DNA of 64,000 nucleotides from an uncultured Clostridia bacterium (lineage in GTDB: Bacteria > Bacillota > Clostridia > Oscillospirales > Oscillospiraceae): positions 52,192-116,191 of the forward strand of contig CAMCRV010000002.1 of the NCBI GenBank assembly GCA_945877365.1, written 5' to 3'. Positions 7,894-16,580 of the stretch are shown here, piece after piece (position 1 is the stretch's first letter; each line of letters opens with the position of its first letter). Both the position numbers and the translations under genes were made by a program. The notes under the pieces are model-generated. The model saw only the letters and a program-made list of their open reading frames with translations, ran no database searches and was not told the DNA's origin.

Positions 7894-8295
7894 TTAATAC
7901 TTCCTTCTCAGAATCAGATAGCTGACCCAGTACAGGAACACCATCAGGCATACGCTGCCGCTGGCAAAGGGAACCAGATCCCCCCGGTCGGCTACCATCA
8001 GGATAATGGCGGCAACGGCGGCAATCATCAGGTGCAGGTAGCCTGCCCAGGACCAGGCCTTCAGGCTGATGTAGCGGTTGCGTTCGTCGTTGTTCTGGGT
8101 GTCAATGGCTTCCTTGTAGGCCTTATCCGTCCTGTAGCGGAACTGCTTCCACAGGAAAATACCGCCTACAACGATCAGAGCGGTGCCCAGCCCGGACCAG
8201 TATTCATTCACATGGCCCAGATAATTGCCGATGAGCAGGCCTGCGCCCAGAAGAATTTCAAGGACATTTGCAGCAATACGCATTTTGGTTTTCAT
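7894..8295 (-). CDS. Small four-helix membrane protein paired with an XRE regulator
   Basis: 133 aa with four hydrophobic segments (approx. 8-27, 33-50, 82-104, 108-128). A polar loop between helices 2 and 3 contains IDTQNNDERNRYISLKAWSW; the DERN motif is typical of small membrane proteins encoded next to YozG-like XRE regulators. Its ATG is 2 bp beyond the stop of that regulator, so they form a two-gene operon. Function unknown; such pairs are often autoregulated membrane-stress modules. Confidence 0.75.
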   Translation of the reverse strand: MKTKMRIAANVLEILLGAGLLIGNYLGHVNEYWSGLGTALIVVGGIFLWKQFRYRTDKAYKEAIDTQNNDERNRYISLKAWSWAGYLHLMIAAVAAIILMVADRGDLVPFASGSVCLMVFLYWVSYLILRRKY

Positions 8296-8297
8296 GA

Positions 8298-8510
8298 TTA
8301 TCCCTCCAGATTGGTTTCTTCGTCGAAAAGGAAGACCTCTTCGATGGTCATGTCAAAGAATTTTGCGATTTTGTGGGCCAGAAAAATCGAGGGGTTATAC
8401 CGCCCGGTTTCCAGCGAGCTGATGGTCTGTCGGGAAACACCCAGCAGCTTGGCGAACTCCTCCTGCCGGATGCCCCGCTCTTTGCGGATCTGTTCAATTT
8501 TGTTTTTCAT
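8298..8510 (-). CDS. Small XRE-family HTH regulator (YozG-like)
   Basis: 70 aa, almost entirely one Cro/CI helix-turn-helix (IRKERGIRQEEFAKLLGVSRQTISSLETGRYNPS), ending in the IEEVFLFDEE tail common to this group. The start at 8510 is preceded by AAAGGAGGTG; a further in-frame ATG at 8564 lies upstream of the transcription start and is rejected. Two near-identical palindromes flank its promoter (see operator features), strongly suggesting it represses itself and the downstream membrane protein. Confidence 0.88.
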   Translation of the reverse strand: MKNKIEQIRKERGIRQEEFAKLLGVSRQTISSLETGRYNPSIFLAHKIAKFFDMTIEEVFLFDEETNLEG

Positions 8511-8526
8511 AGGGCACCTCCTTTTT

Positions 8527-8542
8527 GTAAAGTTCACTTTAC
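8527..8542. promoter_or_regulatory. Operator palindrome O1 for the XRE regulator
   Basis: GTAAAGTTCACTTTAC is a perfect 7-bp inverted repeat with a 2-nt centre. It lies just downstream of the -10, covering the likely transcript start. Confidence 0.75.
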
Positions 8543-8548
8543 ACTCGT

Positions 8549-8577
8549 ATCCTATCACATCCAAATTGAAATGTCAA
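8549..8577 (-). promoter_or_regulatory. SigA promoter of the XRE/membrane-protein operon
   Basis: TTGACA, 17 nt, TAGGAT on the - strand. The -35 overlaps operator O2 and the -10 is next to O1. Confidence 0.8.
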
Positions 8578-8588
8578 GTGTACTTTAC
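8573..8588. promoter_or_regulatory. Operator palindrome O2 for the XRE regulator
   Basis: GTCAAGTGTACTTTAC differs from a perfect version of O1 by one arm base plus the 2-nt centre. Its centre lies 46 bp from that of O1, and it covers the -35 element. Confidence 0.7.
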
Positions 8589-8600
8589 AAAAAAATCTCA

Positions 8601-8634
8601 GAAAAAAACCTCCGTATGCTGCGGTCATACAGAG
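8601..8634 (-). terminator. Intrinsic terminator downstream of the alpha/beta hydrolase
   Basis: On the - strand CTCTGTATG pairs with CATACGGAG (one mismatch) across a 7-nt loop and is followed by GTTTTTTTC. Confidence 0.8.
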
Positions 8635-8706
8635 ATTTTTGCGGGATGCTCCCGATGGGAGAGGATAGGTGTGGGTCCGTGCATTTGCCCGGCAAACCGG
8701 GTGCAG

Positions 8707-9450
8707 TCAATCGGATATCAGTTCATCCATTTTCTGAACATATTGCTTCGGGTGGTTTAAACTCAGCTCACCATGATAATAACCCGACAGTGTTTCCAGC
8801 CTGGAGTTGGGGATCATCTCGTGAAGAAGCCTGGCAGATTTTTGCATGATTCTCGATTCTCTGCTTCCCACTGCTACCAGCACCTTTGCCTGACAGCCGC
8901 GGATTCCCTCTTTCAGTTCATAGTTGGAATTCGCTTTCAGAAATGCAATCATGTTTTCTTTTGTGATCGCGACACTGTCACGATAATAATCGTCAAAGAA
9001 AGACTTCTGAATATGCAGGGATCTGAATTGGGCTTTGGCAAACCATTTTTGCCGAATCAATGGATAACACATTGAAAATGTGGGCTCAATCAGTGCAAAT
9101 ATTGCTTTCATCGGCAAAACAAGGGCACTTTCGATGATTGCATATTTACAGATGTCATTCCGTTTGGAAAGCATTTCCACAAGAATCTGCCCGCCCAGAG
9201 ACAGACCACAGATCATAAACACCTTCCCGGAACAGTTCTTGTCAATGTATTCCAGAATGCGATTGGCATTGTCCTCAATAGAAGTAAACTTTTGATCACT
9301 TCCGCTGTGTCCATCCAGCACCGGAATCACAATGTGGTATCTATCCTGCAGCTGTTTTACCTCTTCGATATAATTCCAGGGAGCCAGTCCGCCGCCATGC
9401 AAAAACAGGATCGTATTATTATGATGTAACCCATATTCTTCATATTGCAT
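8707..9450 (-). CDS. Alpha/beta-fold hydrolase
   Basis: 247 aa. The oxyanion-hole strand TILFLHGGG lies at ~11-19, the nucleophile elbow GLSLGG near 85 (Ser in GxSxG) and a C-terminal GYYHGELS supplies the likely catalytic His. No substrate can be assigned. The start at 9450 has GGAGGTAGTAAA in front. The gene is visibly richer in A+T and in AAA/ATT/TTT codons than its neighbours, which suggests later acquisition. It has its own terminator. Confidence 0.8.
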   Translation of the reverse strand: MQYEEYGLHHNNTILFLHGGGLAPWNYIEEVKQLQDRYHIVIPVLDGHSGSDQKFTSIEDNANRILEYIDKNCSGKVFMICGLSLGGQILVEMLSKRNDICKYAIIESALVLPMKAIFALIEPTFSMCYPLIRQKWFAKAQFRSLHIQKSFFDDYYRDSVAITKENMIAFLKANSNYELKEGIRGCQAKVLVAVGSRESRIMQKSARLLHEMIPNSRLETLSGYYHGELSLNHPKQYVQKMDELISD

Positions 9451-9508
9451 TTTACTACCTCCACAGGCACCGGTTTTTGCCTGAATCTGCTTTTTCCGCA
9501 AAAGATTT

Positions 9509-10069
9509 TTACCCGCGGGCGATTTTCTCCCGGGTCTGCTCCCGGAGGAGCTGGCGAAGCTGGGTGAGGTACTCGGAAAACTGCACCCGATCCTGTGCAT
9601 AGGTCTGGTTCAGCTCATATTCCAGGGGAAGCCAGGTGGAGAGGTCGGAGCGGTTGTGCTGGAAAACGGCCTCCAGCCCATCCAGAGCCTTATAGATTTT
9701 GGCTTCCTCCGTCTGTCTGGCCTCCATCTCCCGGAAAAGCTCCCGGAATTCTGCGGAAATGTCCCCGGGAAGACTGTCTATCCACCCGTTCAGCAGTGCC
9801 TGTTCCCGTTCTTCTTCCTCGGCGTTCTTTTCAAAGGTGGGGATGTCCCCGGTGAAGCACTCACCCAGATCGTGAATCAGACACATCCTGATCACCTTGT
9901 CCATGTCCGCCCCCGGGAATTCGTGCCGCAGAAGCAGAGCCATCAGGGTCATCAGCCAGCAGTGCTCCGCTACGCTCTCCCGGCGGCCCTTCTCGGTGTA
10001 GCAGTGCCGGGTGGTGTCCTTGAGCCGGACTGCCACCTCCATAGCCTTCAGAAGCTCCTTTGGTTCCAT
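9509..10069 (-). CDS. HD-domain phosphohydrolase (HD_3/YfbR-like)
   Basis: 186 aa. The metal-binding residues are seen as SVAEHCWLMTL (first His), CLIHDLGECFTGD (HD pair) and a later conserved Asp in ALDGLEAVFQHN. This arrangement is that of small HD hydrolases related to YfbR 5'-nucleotidase; the substrate is probably a nucleotide, not established. The start at 10069 follows GGAGGATTTTTT. Longer in-frame extension upstream would run antisense through spoIIGA and is rejected. Confidence 0.85.
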   Translation of the reverse strand: MEPKELLKAMEVAVRLKDTTRHCYTEKGRRESVAEHCWLMTLMALLLRHEFPGADMDKVIRMCLIHDLGECFTGDIPTFEKNAEEEEREQALLNGWIDSLPGDISAEFRELFREMEARQTEEAKIYKALDGLEAVFQHNRSDLSTWLPLEYELNQTYAQDRVQFSEYLTQLRQLLREQTREKIARG

Positions 10070-10093
10070 AAAAAATCCTCCTGTTTTTTTCTC

Positions 10094-10122
10094 AGTATAC
10101 CATAAAGAGCGGCTTTCTGCAA
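10094..10122 (-). promoter_or_regulatory. Promoter of the HD hydrolase gene
   Basis: TTGCAG, 17 nt, TATACT on the - strand, with a TGG extension before the -10. Confidence 0.7.
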
Positions 10123-10246
10123 TGCCATTTGGAATCTCAAACAGAAAACCGGGGGACGGGGAAGGAACTTGCGGTGCGCCTGTGCACCGGTTACGACCTG
10201 CTTCTCTCCCGGCAGAGAGTATACTGTTTCCGAAAGGGGGGACAGG

Positions 10247-11017
10247 GTGCGCGTTTATCTGGATGGAATTCTCCTGCTGAATTTTCTGGTGGATCTGCTG
10301 CTTCTGCTGGGGACAAACCGGCTCTCCGGTTTTCCAGCGGAGCCAAGACTGGTGTGGGCGGCTCTGATGGGGGCAGTCTTTGCTGCCTGCTGCGTCCTGC
10401 CGGGGTTCCGGTTTCTGGGAAATTTCTTCTGGCGGTTGGTGAGCCTGCTGCTGATGGGAAGCGTGGCCTTTGGCTGGAACCGAAGCGCCATCAGGCGCAC
10501 CTGTATCTTTGCCATTCTTTCCATGGCGCTGGGGGGACTGGCTCTGAATCTGCACAGAATCAGCTTCCCGGCTCTGATTCTGGGTGCAGCGGGAACCTGG
10601 GCAATCTGCTATGGCGCAGTGGGAGGCAGGATCGGAGGACGGGAGTATGTCACGGTGGAGATTCCTGTGGGGGGAGATGTCCTTTCCGTGGTTGCGCTGA
10701 AGGACACCGGAAACCACCTGCGGGATCCTGTCACCGGAGAGTCCGTGTTGGTGGTGGCGGGGGAGATTGCCGCCCGGCTCACCGGGCTGACACCCAGCCA
10801 GCTTTCCGCACCGCTGGAAACCCTGGGGGCCAATCCCCGGATGGGACTGCGGCTGATACCTTATCATGCCGTGGGGCAGGAGAATGGGATGCTGCTGGGA
10901 AAACGGTTTGCAAATGTGAAAATGGGAGGAAGACGGAAAAGTGTGCTGGTGGCCTTTGCCCCGGAGGGACTGGGGCAGGGGGAGGGATATCAGGCGTTGA
11001 CGGGAGGGATTGTATGA
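10247..11017 (+). CDS. spoIIGA: Sigma-E processing peptidase SpoIIGA
   Basis: 256 aa with a GTG start (AAAGGGGGG upstream). SpoIIGA is the membrane aspartic protease that cleaves pro-SigE in the mother cell after a signal from the forespore. The N-terminal half has five hydrophobic helices (from [19 protein letters not shown] onwards). The C-terminal half contains [11 protein letters not shown], the single D-T-G catalytic motif, and the conserved [10 protein letters not shown] segment. The stop overlaps the sigE start (ATGA), as in B. subtilis. No recognisable Spo0A box was found in the 177-bp upstream gap. Confidence 0.93.
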   Translation: MRVYLDGILLLNFLVDLLLLLGTNRLSGFPAEPRLVWAALMGAVFAACCVLPGFRFLGNFFWRLVSLLLMGSVAFGWNRSAIRRTCIFAILSMALGGLALNLHRISFPALILGAAGTWAICYGAVGGRIGGREYVTVEIPVGGDVLSVVALKDTGNHLRDPVTGESVLVVAGEIAARLTGLTPSQLSAPLETLGANPRMGLRLIPYHAVGQENGMLLGKRFANVKMGGRRKSVLVAFAPEGLGQGEGYQALTGGIV

Positions 11018-11724
11018 TGGATTGGTTACGCGCTCTTCTGGAATTTCTGGAAGGAAAAGGGGAGAGGGGGATCTTCTACATCGGGGGCAGTGATGTACTG
11101 CCTCCACCCCTGAAGGGGGAGCAGGAGCAGCAGGTGCTGGAGGCGCTGGAACAGGGGGAGGAATGGGCGAAGCAGCGGCTTGTGGAGCACAATCTGCGGC
11201 TGGTGGTCTACATTGCCCGACGGTTTGAGAACACGGGCATCCATCTGGAGGATCTGATCTCCATCGGCTCCATCGGACTGATCAAGGCGGTGAACACCTA
11301 CCGTCTGGACAAGAAGATCCGGCTGGCCACCTACGCCAGCCGCTGCATCGAAAATGAGATACTCATGTTCATCCGGAAAACCGCCAACCAGAAGCAGGAG
11401 ATTTCTCTGGATGAGCCCATCAATCTGGACGGGGATGGCAACGAGCTGCTTCTGGGGGACATTCTGGGCACCGAGGAGGATATGATCCTTCGTCCGTTGG
11501 AGGAGGATGTGGACTTAATGGTATTGCGCCAGTCCCTGCGGGAGCTGCCGCCCCGGGAACGGGAGATCATGAATATGCGCTATGGGCTGGAAGGGCAGAA
11601 GGAGCTGACCCAGAAGGAGGTAGCCCAGAAAATGGGGATTTCCCAGTCCTATATTTCCCGCCTGGAAAAGCGGATTCTTCAGCGGCTTCGCAAGGAGTTT
11701 CTCAGACAGACCAGCTGCGCCTGA
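11014..11724 (+). CDS. sigE: RNA polymerase sporulation sigma factor SigE
   Basis: 236 aa. The first mother-cell sigma factor. After a short amphipathic pro-sequence (~19 residues) the [14 protein letters not shown] segment corresponds to the SpoIIGA cleavage region of B. subtilis pro-SigE. Region 2 follows ([31 protein letters not shown]...[17 protein letters not shown]), then region 4 with its HTH ([24 protein letters not shown]). The gene overlaps spoIIGA by 4 nt. In many Clostridia sigG follows directly; here rex follows instead. Confidence 0.95.
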   Translation: MMDWLRALLEFLEGKGERGIFYIGGSDVLPPPLKGEQEQQVLEALEQGEEWAKQRLVEHNLRLVVYIARRFENTGIHLEDLISIGSIGLIKAVNTYRLDKKIRLATYASRCIENEILMFIRKTANQKQEISLDEPINLDGDGNELLLGDILGTEEDMILRPLEEDVDLMVLRQSLRELPPREREIMNMRYGLEGQKELTQKEVAQKMGISQSYISRLEKRILQRLRKEFLRQTSCA

Positions 11725-11753
11725 CTTTGGTATGAGAAACAAGAATCCCTCTA

Positions 11754-11782
11754 TTGAAATTGGCAGAATACCGTGGTATAAT
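11754..11782 (+). promoter_or_regulatory. Promoter of rex
   Basis: TTGAAA, 17 nt, TATAAT with a TGG extension. Confidence 0.75.
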
Positions 11783-11795
11783 CAGTAAAAACCAG

Positions 11796-11825
11796 TATCG
11801 ATATTCTTTTTTATCGATATCGATA
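11796..11825. promoter_or_regulatory. Three TATCGATA palindromes in the rex leader
   Basis: TATCGATA occurs at 11796, 11812 and 11818, the last two overlapping, just downstream of the expected transcript start and upstream of the rex ribosome site. This is not the known Rex box (TTGTTAA-N4-TTAACAA), so a different regulator or a lineage-specific site is possible. Confidence 0.5.
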
Positions 11826-11845
11826 GAAAAAGGGTGTGGCAATTC

Positions 11846-12484
11846 GTGGAAAAGAAGATCTCCAAGTTTGTACTCAAGCGTCTGCCGGGATACCTGGCCT
11901 ATTTGAAGAGCCTGCCGGATACTGCGCCGGAGCATATCTCCGCAACTACCCTGGCCAATGCGCTGGGAATGGGGCAGGTACAGGTGCGTAAGGATCTGGC
12001 CATGGTTTCCGACGGCGGCCGTCCCAAGGTGGGCTATCGCCGCAAGGAGCTGATCGAGGATATTGAGCAGTTTCTGGGCTGCGACAACACCACCGATGCG
12101 GTTCTCATCGGCGCAGGTAAGCTGGGTCAGGCTCTGATGGCTTATCAGGGCTTTTCGGAGTACGGCCTGAATATTCTGGCCGGATTTGATATCGCCCCTG
12201 CCATGGACATGACGGAGGAGGGCAAGCCCATCTACCCTGTGGAGCAGCTGGAGGAATACTGCCGCAGCCGCAAGATCCTTATGGGAATCCTGACGGTGCC
12301 GGCGGAGCACGCCCAGAGCGCCTGCGATCTGCTGATTCGCTGCGGCATCAAGGCCATCTGGAATTTTGCCCCCACCCATCTGGAGGTGCCGGAGCATATT
12401 CTGGTGCAGAATCAGAATATGGCCACCTCGCTGGCGGTTCTGTCTGTCCATCTGCAGAAGCAGATCAAGGACGAAAAGGGTTAA
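11846..12484 (+). CDS. rex: Redox-sensing transcriptional repressor Rex
   Basis: 212 aa from GTG 11846 (alternative GTG 11834 adds four residues; the downstream one has AAAGGGTG at a better distance and gives the usual MEKKISKFVLKRLPGYL start). The N-terminal winged helix includes ISATTLANALGMGQVQVRKDLAMVSDGGRPKVGY. A Rossmann NAD(H) domain begins DAVLIGAGKLGQAL, and a domain-swapping C-terminal helix ends the protein. Rex senses NADH/NAD+ and represses fermentation and NADH-oxidation genes. Monocistronic, with a terminator after it. Confidence 0.93.
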   Translation: MEKKISKFVLKRLPGYLAYLKSLPDTAPEHISATTLANALGMGQVQVRKDLAMVSDGGRPKVGYRRKELIEDIEQFLGCDNTTDAVLIGAGKLGQALMAYQGFSEYGLNILAGFDIAPAMDMTEEGKPIYPVEQLEEYCRSRKILMGILTVPAEHAQSACDLLIRCGIKAIWNFAPTHLEVPEHILVQNQNMATSLAVLSVHLQKQIKDEKG

Positions 12485-12497
12485 CCCAGTCTGAAAG

Positions 12498-12528
12498 GCC
12501 GACGGAGGCTTCTCCGCCGGCTTTTTTT
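12498..12528 (+). terminator. Terminator after rex
   Basis: 10-bp stem with one mismatch (GCCGACGGAG / CTCCGCCGGC) followed by seven T. Confidence 0.92.
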
Positions 12529-12547
12529 GACGGAATACAGATTTTGG

Positions 12548-12576
12548 TTGCAAATCCATCGCAAATGGGGTATAAT
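12548..12576 (+). promoter_or_regulatory. Promoter of glnS
   Basis: TTGCAA, 17 nt, TATAAT. Confidence 0.8.
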
Positions 12577-12610
12577 CCCATATTATTGAAAAGAGAGGAA
12601 GTTGTCTGTT

Positions 12611-14290
12611 ATGGCTGAAATCACGGAAAGCAAAAACTTCATTCACGCTTTTATTGATGAGGATATCGCCGAAGGCGGGCAGTACGCCGGTCAGACCGTT
12701 CATACCCGGTTCCCGCCGGAGCCCAACGGCTATCTGCACATCGGCCACTGCAAGGCGCTGATCATTGACTTCGGCACCGCTGAGAAGTACAACGGCCTGT
12801 GCAATCTCCGCATGGATGACACCAACCCCACCAAGGAGGATGTGGAGTTTGTGGAGGCCATTAAGGAGGATATCCACTGGCTCGGCTTTGACTGGGGCGA
12901 CCGGTTCTTCTACGGCTCCGACTATTTTGAGAAGGACTATGAGTATGCCGTGGAGCTGATCAAAAAGGGTCTGGCCTATGTCTGTGAGCTGACCCCCGAG
13001 CAGTTCAAGGAATACCGGGGCGACCTGAACACCCCTGCCAAGTCTCCCTACCGGGATCGTCCCATTGAGGAGAGCCTGGATCTGTTTGCCCGGATGCGGG
13101 CCGGTGAGTTCGAGGACAATGCCATGACCCTCCGGGCCAAGATCGATCTGGCCTCCGGCAACTTTAATATGCGCGACCCCGTCATCTACCGCATCCGCCA
13201 TATGCACCACCACCGTCAGGGGGACAAGTGGTGCATCTATCCCATGTATGACTTTGCCCATCCCATTCAGGATGCTCTGGAGGGAATTACCCATTCCCTG
13301 TGCTCTCTGGAATTTGAGAACCACCGTCCTCTGTACAACTGGGTGGTGGAGAATGTCTCCGTGCCCCATCATCCCCGGCAGATTGAGTTCGCCCGTCTGG
13401 GCATCGACCACACCGTGCTGTCCAAGCGGAAGCTCCGTGCGCTGGTGGAGAACGGCTATGTCTCCGGCTGGGATGATCCCCGGATGCCCACCCTCTGCGG
13501 CCTGCGCCGCCGGGGCTATACCCCTGCCGCCATCCGCAACTTCTGCGACCGGGTGGGCGTGGCCAAGAGTCCCAATACCATTGAGTATGCATTTTTGGAG
13601 CACTGCCTCCGGGAGGATCTCAACGAGACGGCTCAGCGTGTCATGGCGGTCATCGATCCCGTCAAGCTGACCATCACCAACTATCCTGAGGGACAGAGCG
13701 AGACCTTTGAGGTGGAGAACAACCCCAACGACCCCAATGCCGGTGTCCGCAACATCACCTTCTCCCGGAATCTGTGGATTGAAGCCGACGATTTTCTGGA
13801 GGTGCCTGTGCCCAAGTACAAGCGCCTGACCCCCGGCGGCGCCGAGTGCCGTCTGAAGGGCACCTATCTCATCACCTGCACCGGCTGCGTCAAGGACGAA
13901 ACCGGCAAGGTTGTGGAGGTTCTGGCTACCTATGATCCCGAATCCCGGGGCGGCAACCCTGCCGACGGCCGCAAGGTCAAGGGCGCAACCATCCACTGGG
14001 TGGATGCCAACAACTGCTACGATGCCGAGGTTCGCCAGTACAGCAACCTCTTTGACGATCCCGATCCCGATGCCTCCGGCAAGGACTTCCTGTCCTGCCT
14101 GAACCCCCATTCTCTGGAGGTGCTCCAGGGCTGCAAGGTGGAGGCCTTCCTGAAGGATGCCAGGGCTGGGGATTCCTACCAGTTTATGCGCCTGGGCTAT
14201 TTCTGCCCCGACAGCAAGGACTCGTCCCCGGAGCATCTGGTGTTCAACCGCTCTGTCAGCCTGAAGGACAGCTTCAAGCCTGTAAATTAA
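12611..14290 (+). CDS. glnS: Glutaminyl-tRNA synthetase
   Basis: 559 aa, close to E. coli GlnRS. Charges tRNA-Gln directly. The class I HIGH motif is in PPEPNGYLHIGHCKAL (~35-50), the KMSKS equivalent is VLSKRKL (~268), followed by the anticodon-binding beta-barrels. DDTNPTKEDVEFVEAI is the GlnRS-specific region that recognises the substrate. Start at 12611, with AGAGAGGAAG upstream; a TTG 9 nt earlier is too close to that site. Many Firmicutes instead use GatCAB transamidation, so this gene indicates the direct route is available. Confidence 0.95.
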   Translation: MAEITESKNFIHAFIDEDIAEGGQYAGQTVHTRFPPEPNGYLHIGHCKALIIDFGTAEKYNGLCNLRMDDTNPTKEDVEFVEAIKEDIHWLGFDWGDRFFYGSDYFEKDYEYAVELIKKGLAYVCELTPEQFKEYRGDLNTPAKSPYRDRPIEESLDLFARMRAGEFEDNAMTLRAKIDLASGNFNMRDPVIYRIRHMHHHRQGDKWCIYPMYDFAHPIQDALEGITHSLCSLEFENHRPLYNWVVENVSVPHHPRQIEFARLGIDHTVLSKRKLRALVENGYVSGWDDPRMPTLCGLRRRGYTPAAIRNFCDRVGVAKSPNTIEYAFLEHCLREDLNETAQRVMAVIDPVKLTITNYPEGQSETFEVENNPNDPNAGVRNITFSRNLWIEADDFLEVPVPKYKRLTPGGAECRLKGTYLITCTGCVKDETGKVVEVLATYDPESRGGNPADGRKVKGATIHWVDANNCYDAEVRQYSNLFDDPDPDASGKDFLSCLNPHSLEVLQGCKVEAFLKDARAGDSYQFMRLGYFCPDSKDSSPEHLVFNRSVSLKDSFKPVN

Positions 14291-14299
14291 AGTCATTTT

Positions 14300-14331
14300 G
14301 GCCCCATTGCCCGGCGGCAATGGGGCCTTTT
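14300..14331 (+). terminator. Terminator after glnS
   Basis: Perfect 12-bp stem (GGCCCCATTGCC and complement, 4-nt loop) followed by TTTT. Confidence 0.9.
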
Positions 14332-14396
14332 GGCATTCAAACACGGGGGAAACATGAAAAGACAGAAAACAATTTGTGAAATCTTAAAAATTATGG

Positions 14397-14425
14397 TTGT
14401 CAACTTGCCTATCTTATATTAAAAT
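14397..14425 (+). promoter_or_regulatory. Promoter of the pyrH-to-polC cluster
   Basis: TTGTCA, 17 nt, TAAAAT, 40 nt before the pyrH start. Confidence 0.75.
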
Positions 14426-14464
14426 AGGAGAGGATATGAAAGAAAAGAGAAGGAGTGATTTTCT

Positions 14465-15184
14465 TTGCCTGAAGTCAAGTACAAGCGAATCCTGCTGAAG
14501 GTCAGCGGCGAAGCCCTCGCCGGTGATGCCCATCGGGGTCTGGACTTTACGGTTATTAACTCTGTGTGCTCTGTGATCAAGCAGTGTACGGATCTTGGTG
14601 TGCAGATCGGCCTGGTCATCGGCGGCGGAAATTTCTGGCGCGGTGTCAAGGACGGTGCAGACAAGATGCAGCGCTCTCACGGCGATGCCATGGGTATGCT
14701 GGCCACGGTTATGAATTCCATTGCTGTGGCGGATGCTCTGGGTAAGCATGGCGTGGATGCCCGGGTGCTCAGCGCTGTGGAGATGAACAAGTTTGCTGAG
14801 TATTTCACCAGAGATACCGCAGACCGTTACCTGAACGAGGGTAAGGTTGTCATCTTCGCCGCAGGCACCGGCAACCCCTATTTCTCCACCGATACCGGCG
14901 CAGTGCTTCGGGGTGTGGAGATCGAGGCCGATGCCATCCTGATGGCCAAGAATGTGGACGGCATCTACTCTGCCGATCCCAATGCTGACCCCACTGCCGT
15001 GAAATTTGACCAGCTGACCTATGATGAGGTTCTGGCTCGTCATCTGAAGGCCACGGATACCACTGCCATGACTCTGGCTATGGACAATCACATGACCCTG
15101 ATCTGCTTTGCCCTGGCAGATCCCCAGAATATCCTCCGCGTTGTCTGCGGAGAGAAGATCGGAACTACCGTGAAGGAGGACTAA
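14465..15184 (+). CDS. pyrH: UMP kinase
   Basis: 239 aa. Phosphorylates UMP to UDP for RNA, DNA, sugar nucleotides and wall synthesis. Amino-acid-kinase fold: KRILLKVSGEALAGD at the N-terminus, GGGNFWRGVKD (phosphate loop), FAAGTGNPYFSTDTGAVLRG, VDGIYSADPNADPTA near the C-terminus. The start codon is TTG, placed by AAGGAGTG 9 nt upstream. It heads the conserved cluster; rpsB-tsf, which usually precede it, are not here. frr follows 3 nt after the stop. Confidence 0.95.
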   Translation: MPEVKYKRILLKVSGEALAGDAHRGLDFTVINSVCSVIKQCTDLGVQIGLVIGGGNFWRGVKDGADKMQRSHGDAMGMLATVMNSIAVADALGKHGVDARVLSAVEMNKFAEYFTRDTADRYLNEGKVVIFAAGTGNPYFSTDTGAVLRGVEIEADAILMAKNVDGIYSADPNADPTAVKFDQLTYDEVLARHLKATDTTAMTLAMDNHMTLICFALADPQNILRVVCGEKIGTTVKED

Positions 15185-15187
15185 GCA

Positions 15188-15742
15188 ATGAATATCGATT
15201 TCAAGGATTTTACCCGCAAGATGGAGCGTACCCTGGAGCACCTGAACGAGGACTTTGACGCCGTCCGGGCAGGCCGCGCCAACCCCAAGGTTCTGGATCG
15301 TCTGACGGTGGAATACTATGGCAGTGAGACGCCCCTCAACGGCGTGGCCACCATCTCCACCCCCGATGCCCGTACGCTGGTCATCACTCCCTGGGACACC
15401 AAGCTGCTGAAGGATATCTGCAAGTCCATTCAGACCTCCGACCTGGGCATCAATCCCCAGAATGACGGCCGTGTGATCCGTCTGGTGTTCCCCCAGCTGA
15501 CGGAGGAACGCCGTAAGGATCTGACCAAGCAGGTCAAAAAGTACGCCGAGGATGCCAAGGTGGCAATGCGCAACATCCGCCGGGACGGCATGGACTATGT
15601 GAAGAAGCTGAAGAAGAACTCCGAGATCACCGAGGATGACCAGAAGAAGGCAGAAAAGGATCTGCAGGATCTGCTGGACAAATACATCAAAAAGGTGGAT
15701 GCAGCCCTGGCCGCCAAGGAAAAGGAACTGATGTCCATCTGA
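15188..15742 (+). CDS. frr: Ribosome recycling factor
   Basis: 184 aa, typical length. Splits post-termination ribosomes with EF-G. Recognised by RAGRANPKVLDRLTVEYYGSETPLN, the VITPWDTKLLKDICKSIQTSDLGINPQNDG core and the C-terminal coiled-coil (YVKKLKKNSEITEDDQKKAEKDLQDLLDKYIKKVD). Its ribosome-binding site lies in the last codons of pyrH. A strong hairpin separates it from uppS. Confidence 0.96.
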   Translation: MNIDFKDFTRKMERTLEHLNEDFDAVRAGRANPKVLDRLTVEYYGSETPLNGVATISTPDARTLVITPWDTKLLKDICKSIQTSDLGINPQNDGRVIRLVFPQLTEERRKDLTKQVKKYAEDAKVAMRNIRRDGMDYVKKLKKNSEITEDDQKKAEKDLQDLLDKYIKKVDAALAAKEKELMSI

Positions 15743-15771
15743 TATTCAGAGCTTCCTTAGAAAACCTGACC

Positions 15772-15796
15772 CAATGGGGCGCATTGCGCCCCATTG
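15772..15796 (+). other. Strong hairpin between frr and uppS
   Basis: Perfect 11-bp inverted repeat (CAATGGGGCGC and complement, ATT loop) with no T tract, 29 nt past the frr stop. Likely mRNA processing, stability or attenuation structure inside the operon. Its AATGGGG/CCCCATT core resembles the ends of the palindromic element at 25057 and 44015, though relatedness is unproven. Confidence 0.6.
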
Positions 15797-15858
15797 ACCA
15801 TGAAATCGGGAAAAGAGCGGTGCTTTTTCCTCAACCCAAAAAGAAAGGGTGCTGAAAT

Positions 15859-16575
<717 letters not shown>

Positions 16576-16580
16576 AGAGA

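Noticed and set aside
10070..10246. Spo0A box upstream of spoIIGA
   Set aside because: No TGNCGAA-like sequence was found in the gap; the TATACT at 10220 lacks a suitable -35.
11702..14344. 880-codon open frame on the minus strand across rex and glnS
   Set aside because: It runs antisense to two clearly conserved genes, is low-complexity (Gly, His, Gln, Leu, Ile-rich) and lacks a ribosome site; an artefact of GC-biased third positions.
15772..15796. Intrinsic terminator after frr
   Set aside because: The stem is strong but no U tract follows and uppS lacks a clear promoter, so it was listed as a hairpin, not a terminator.
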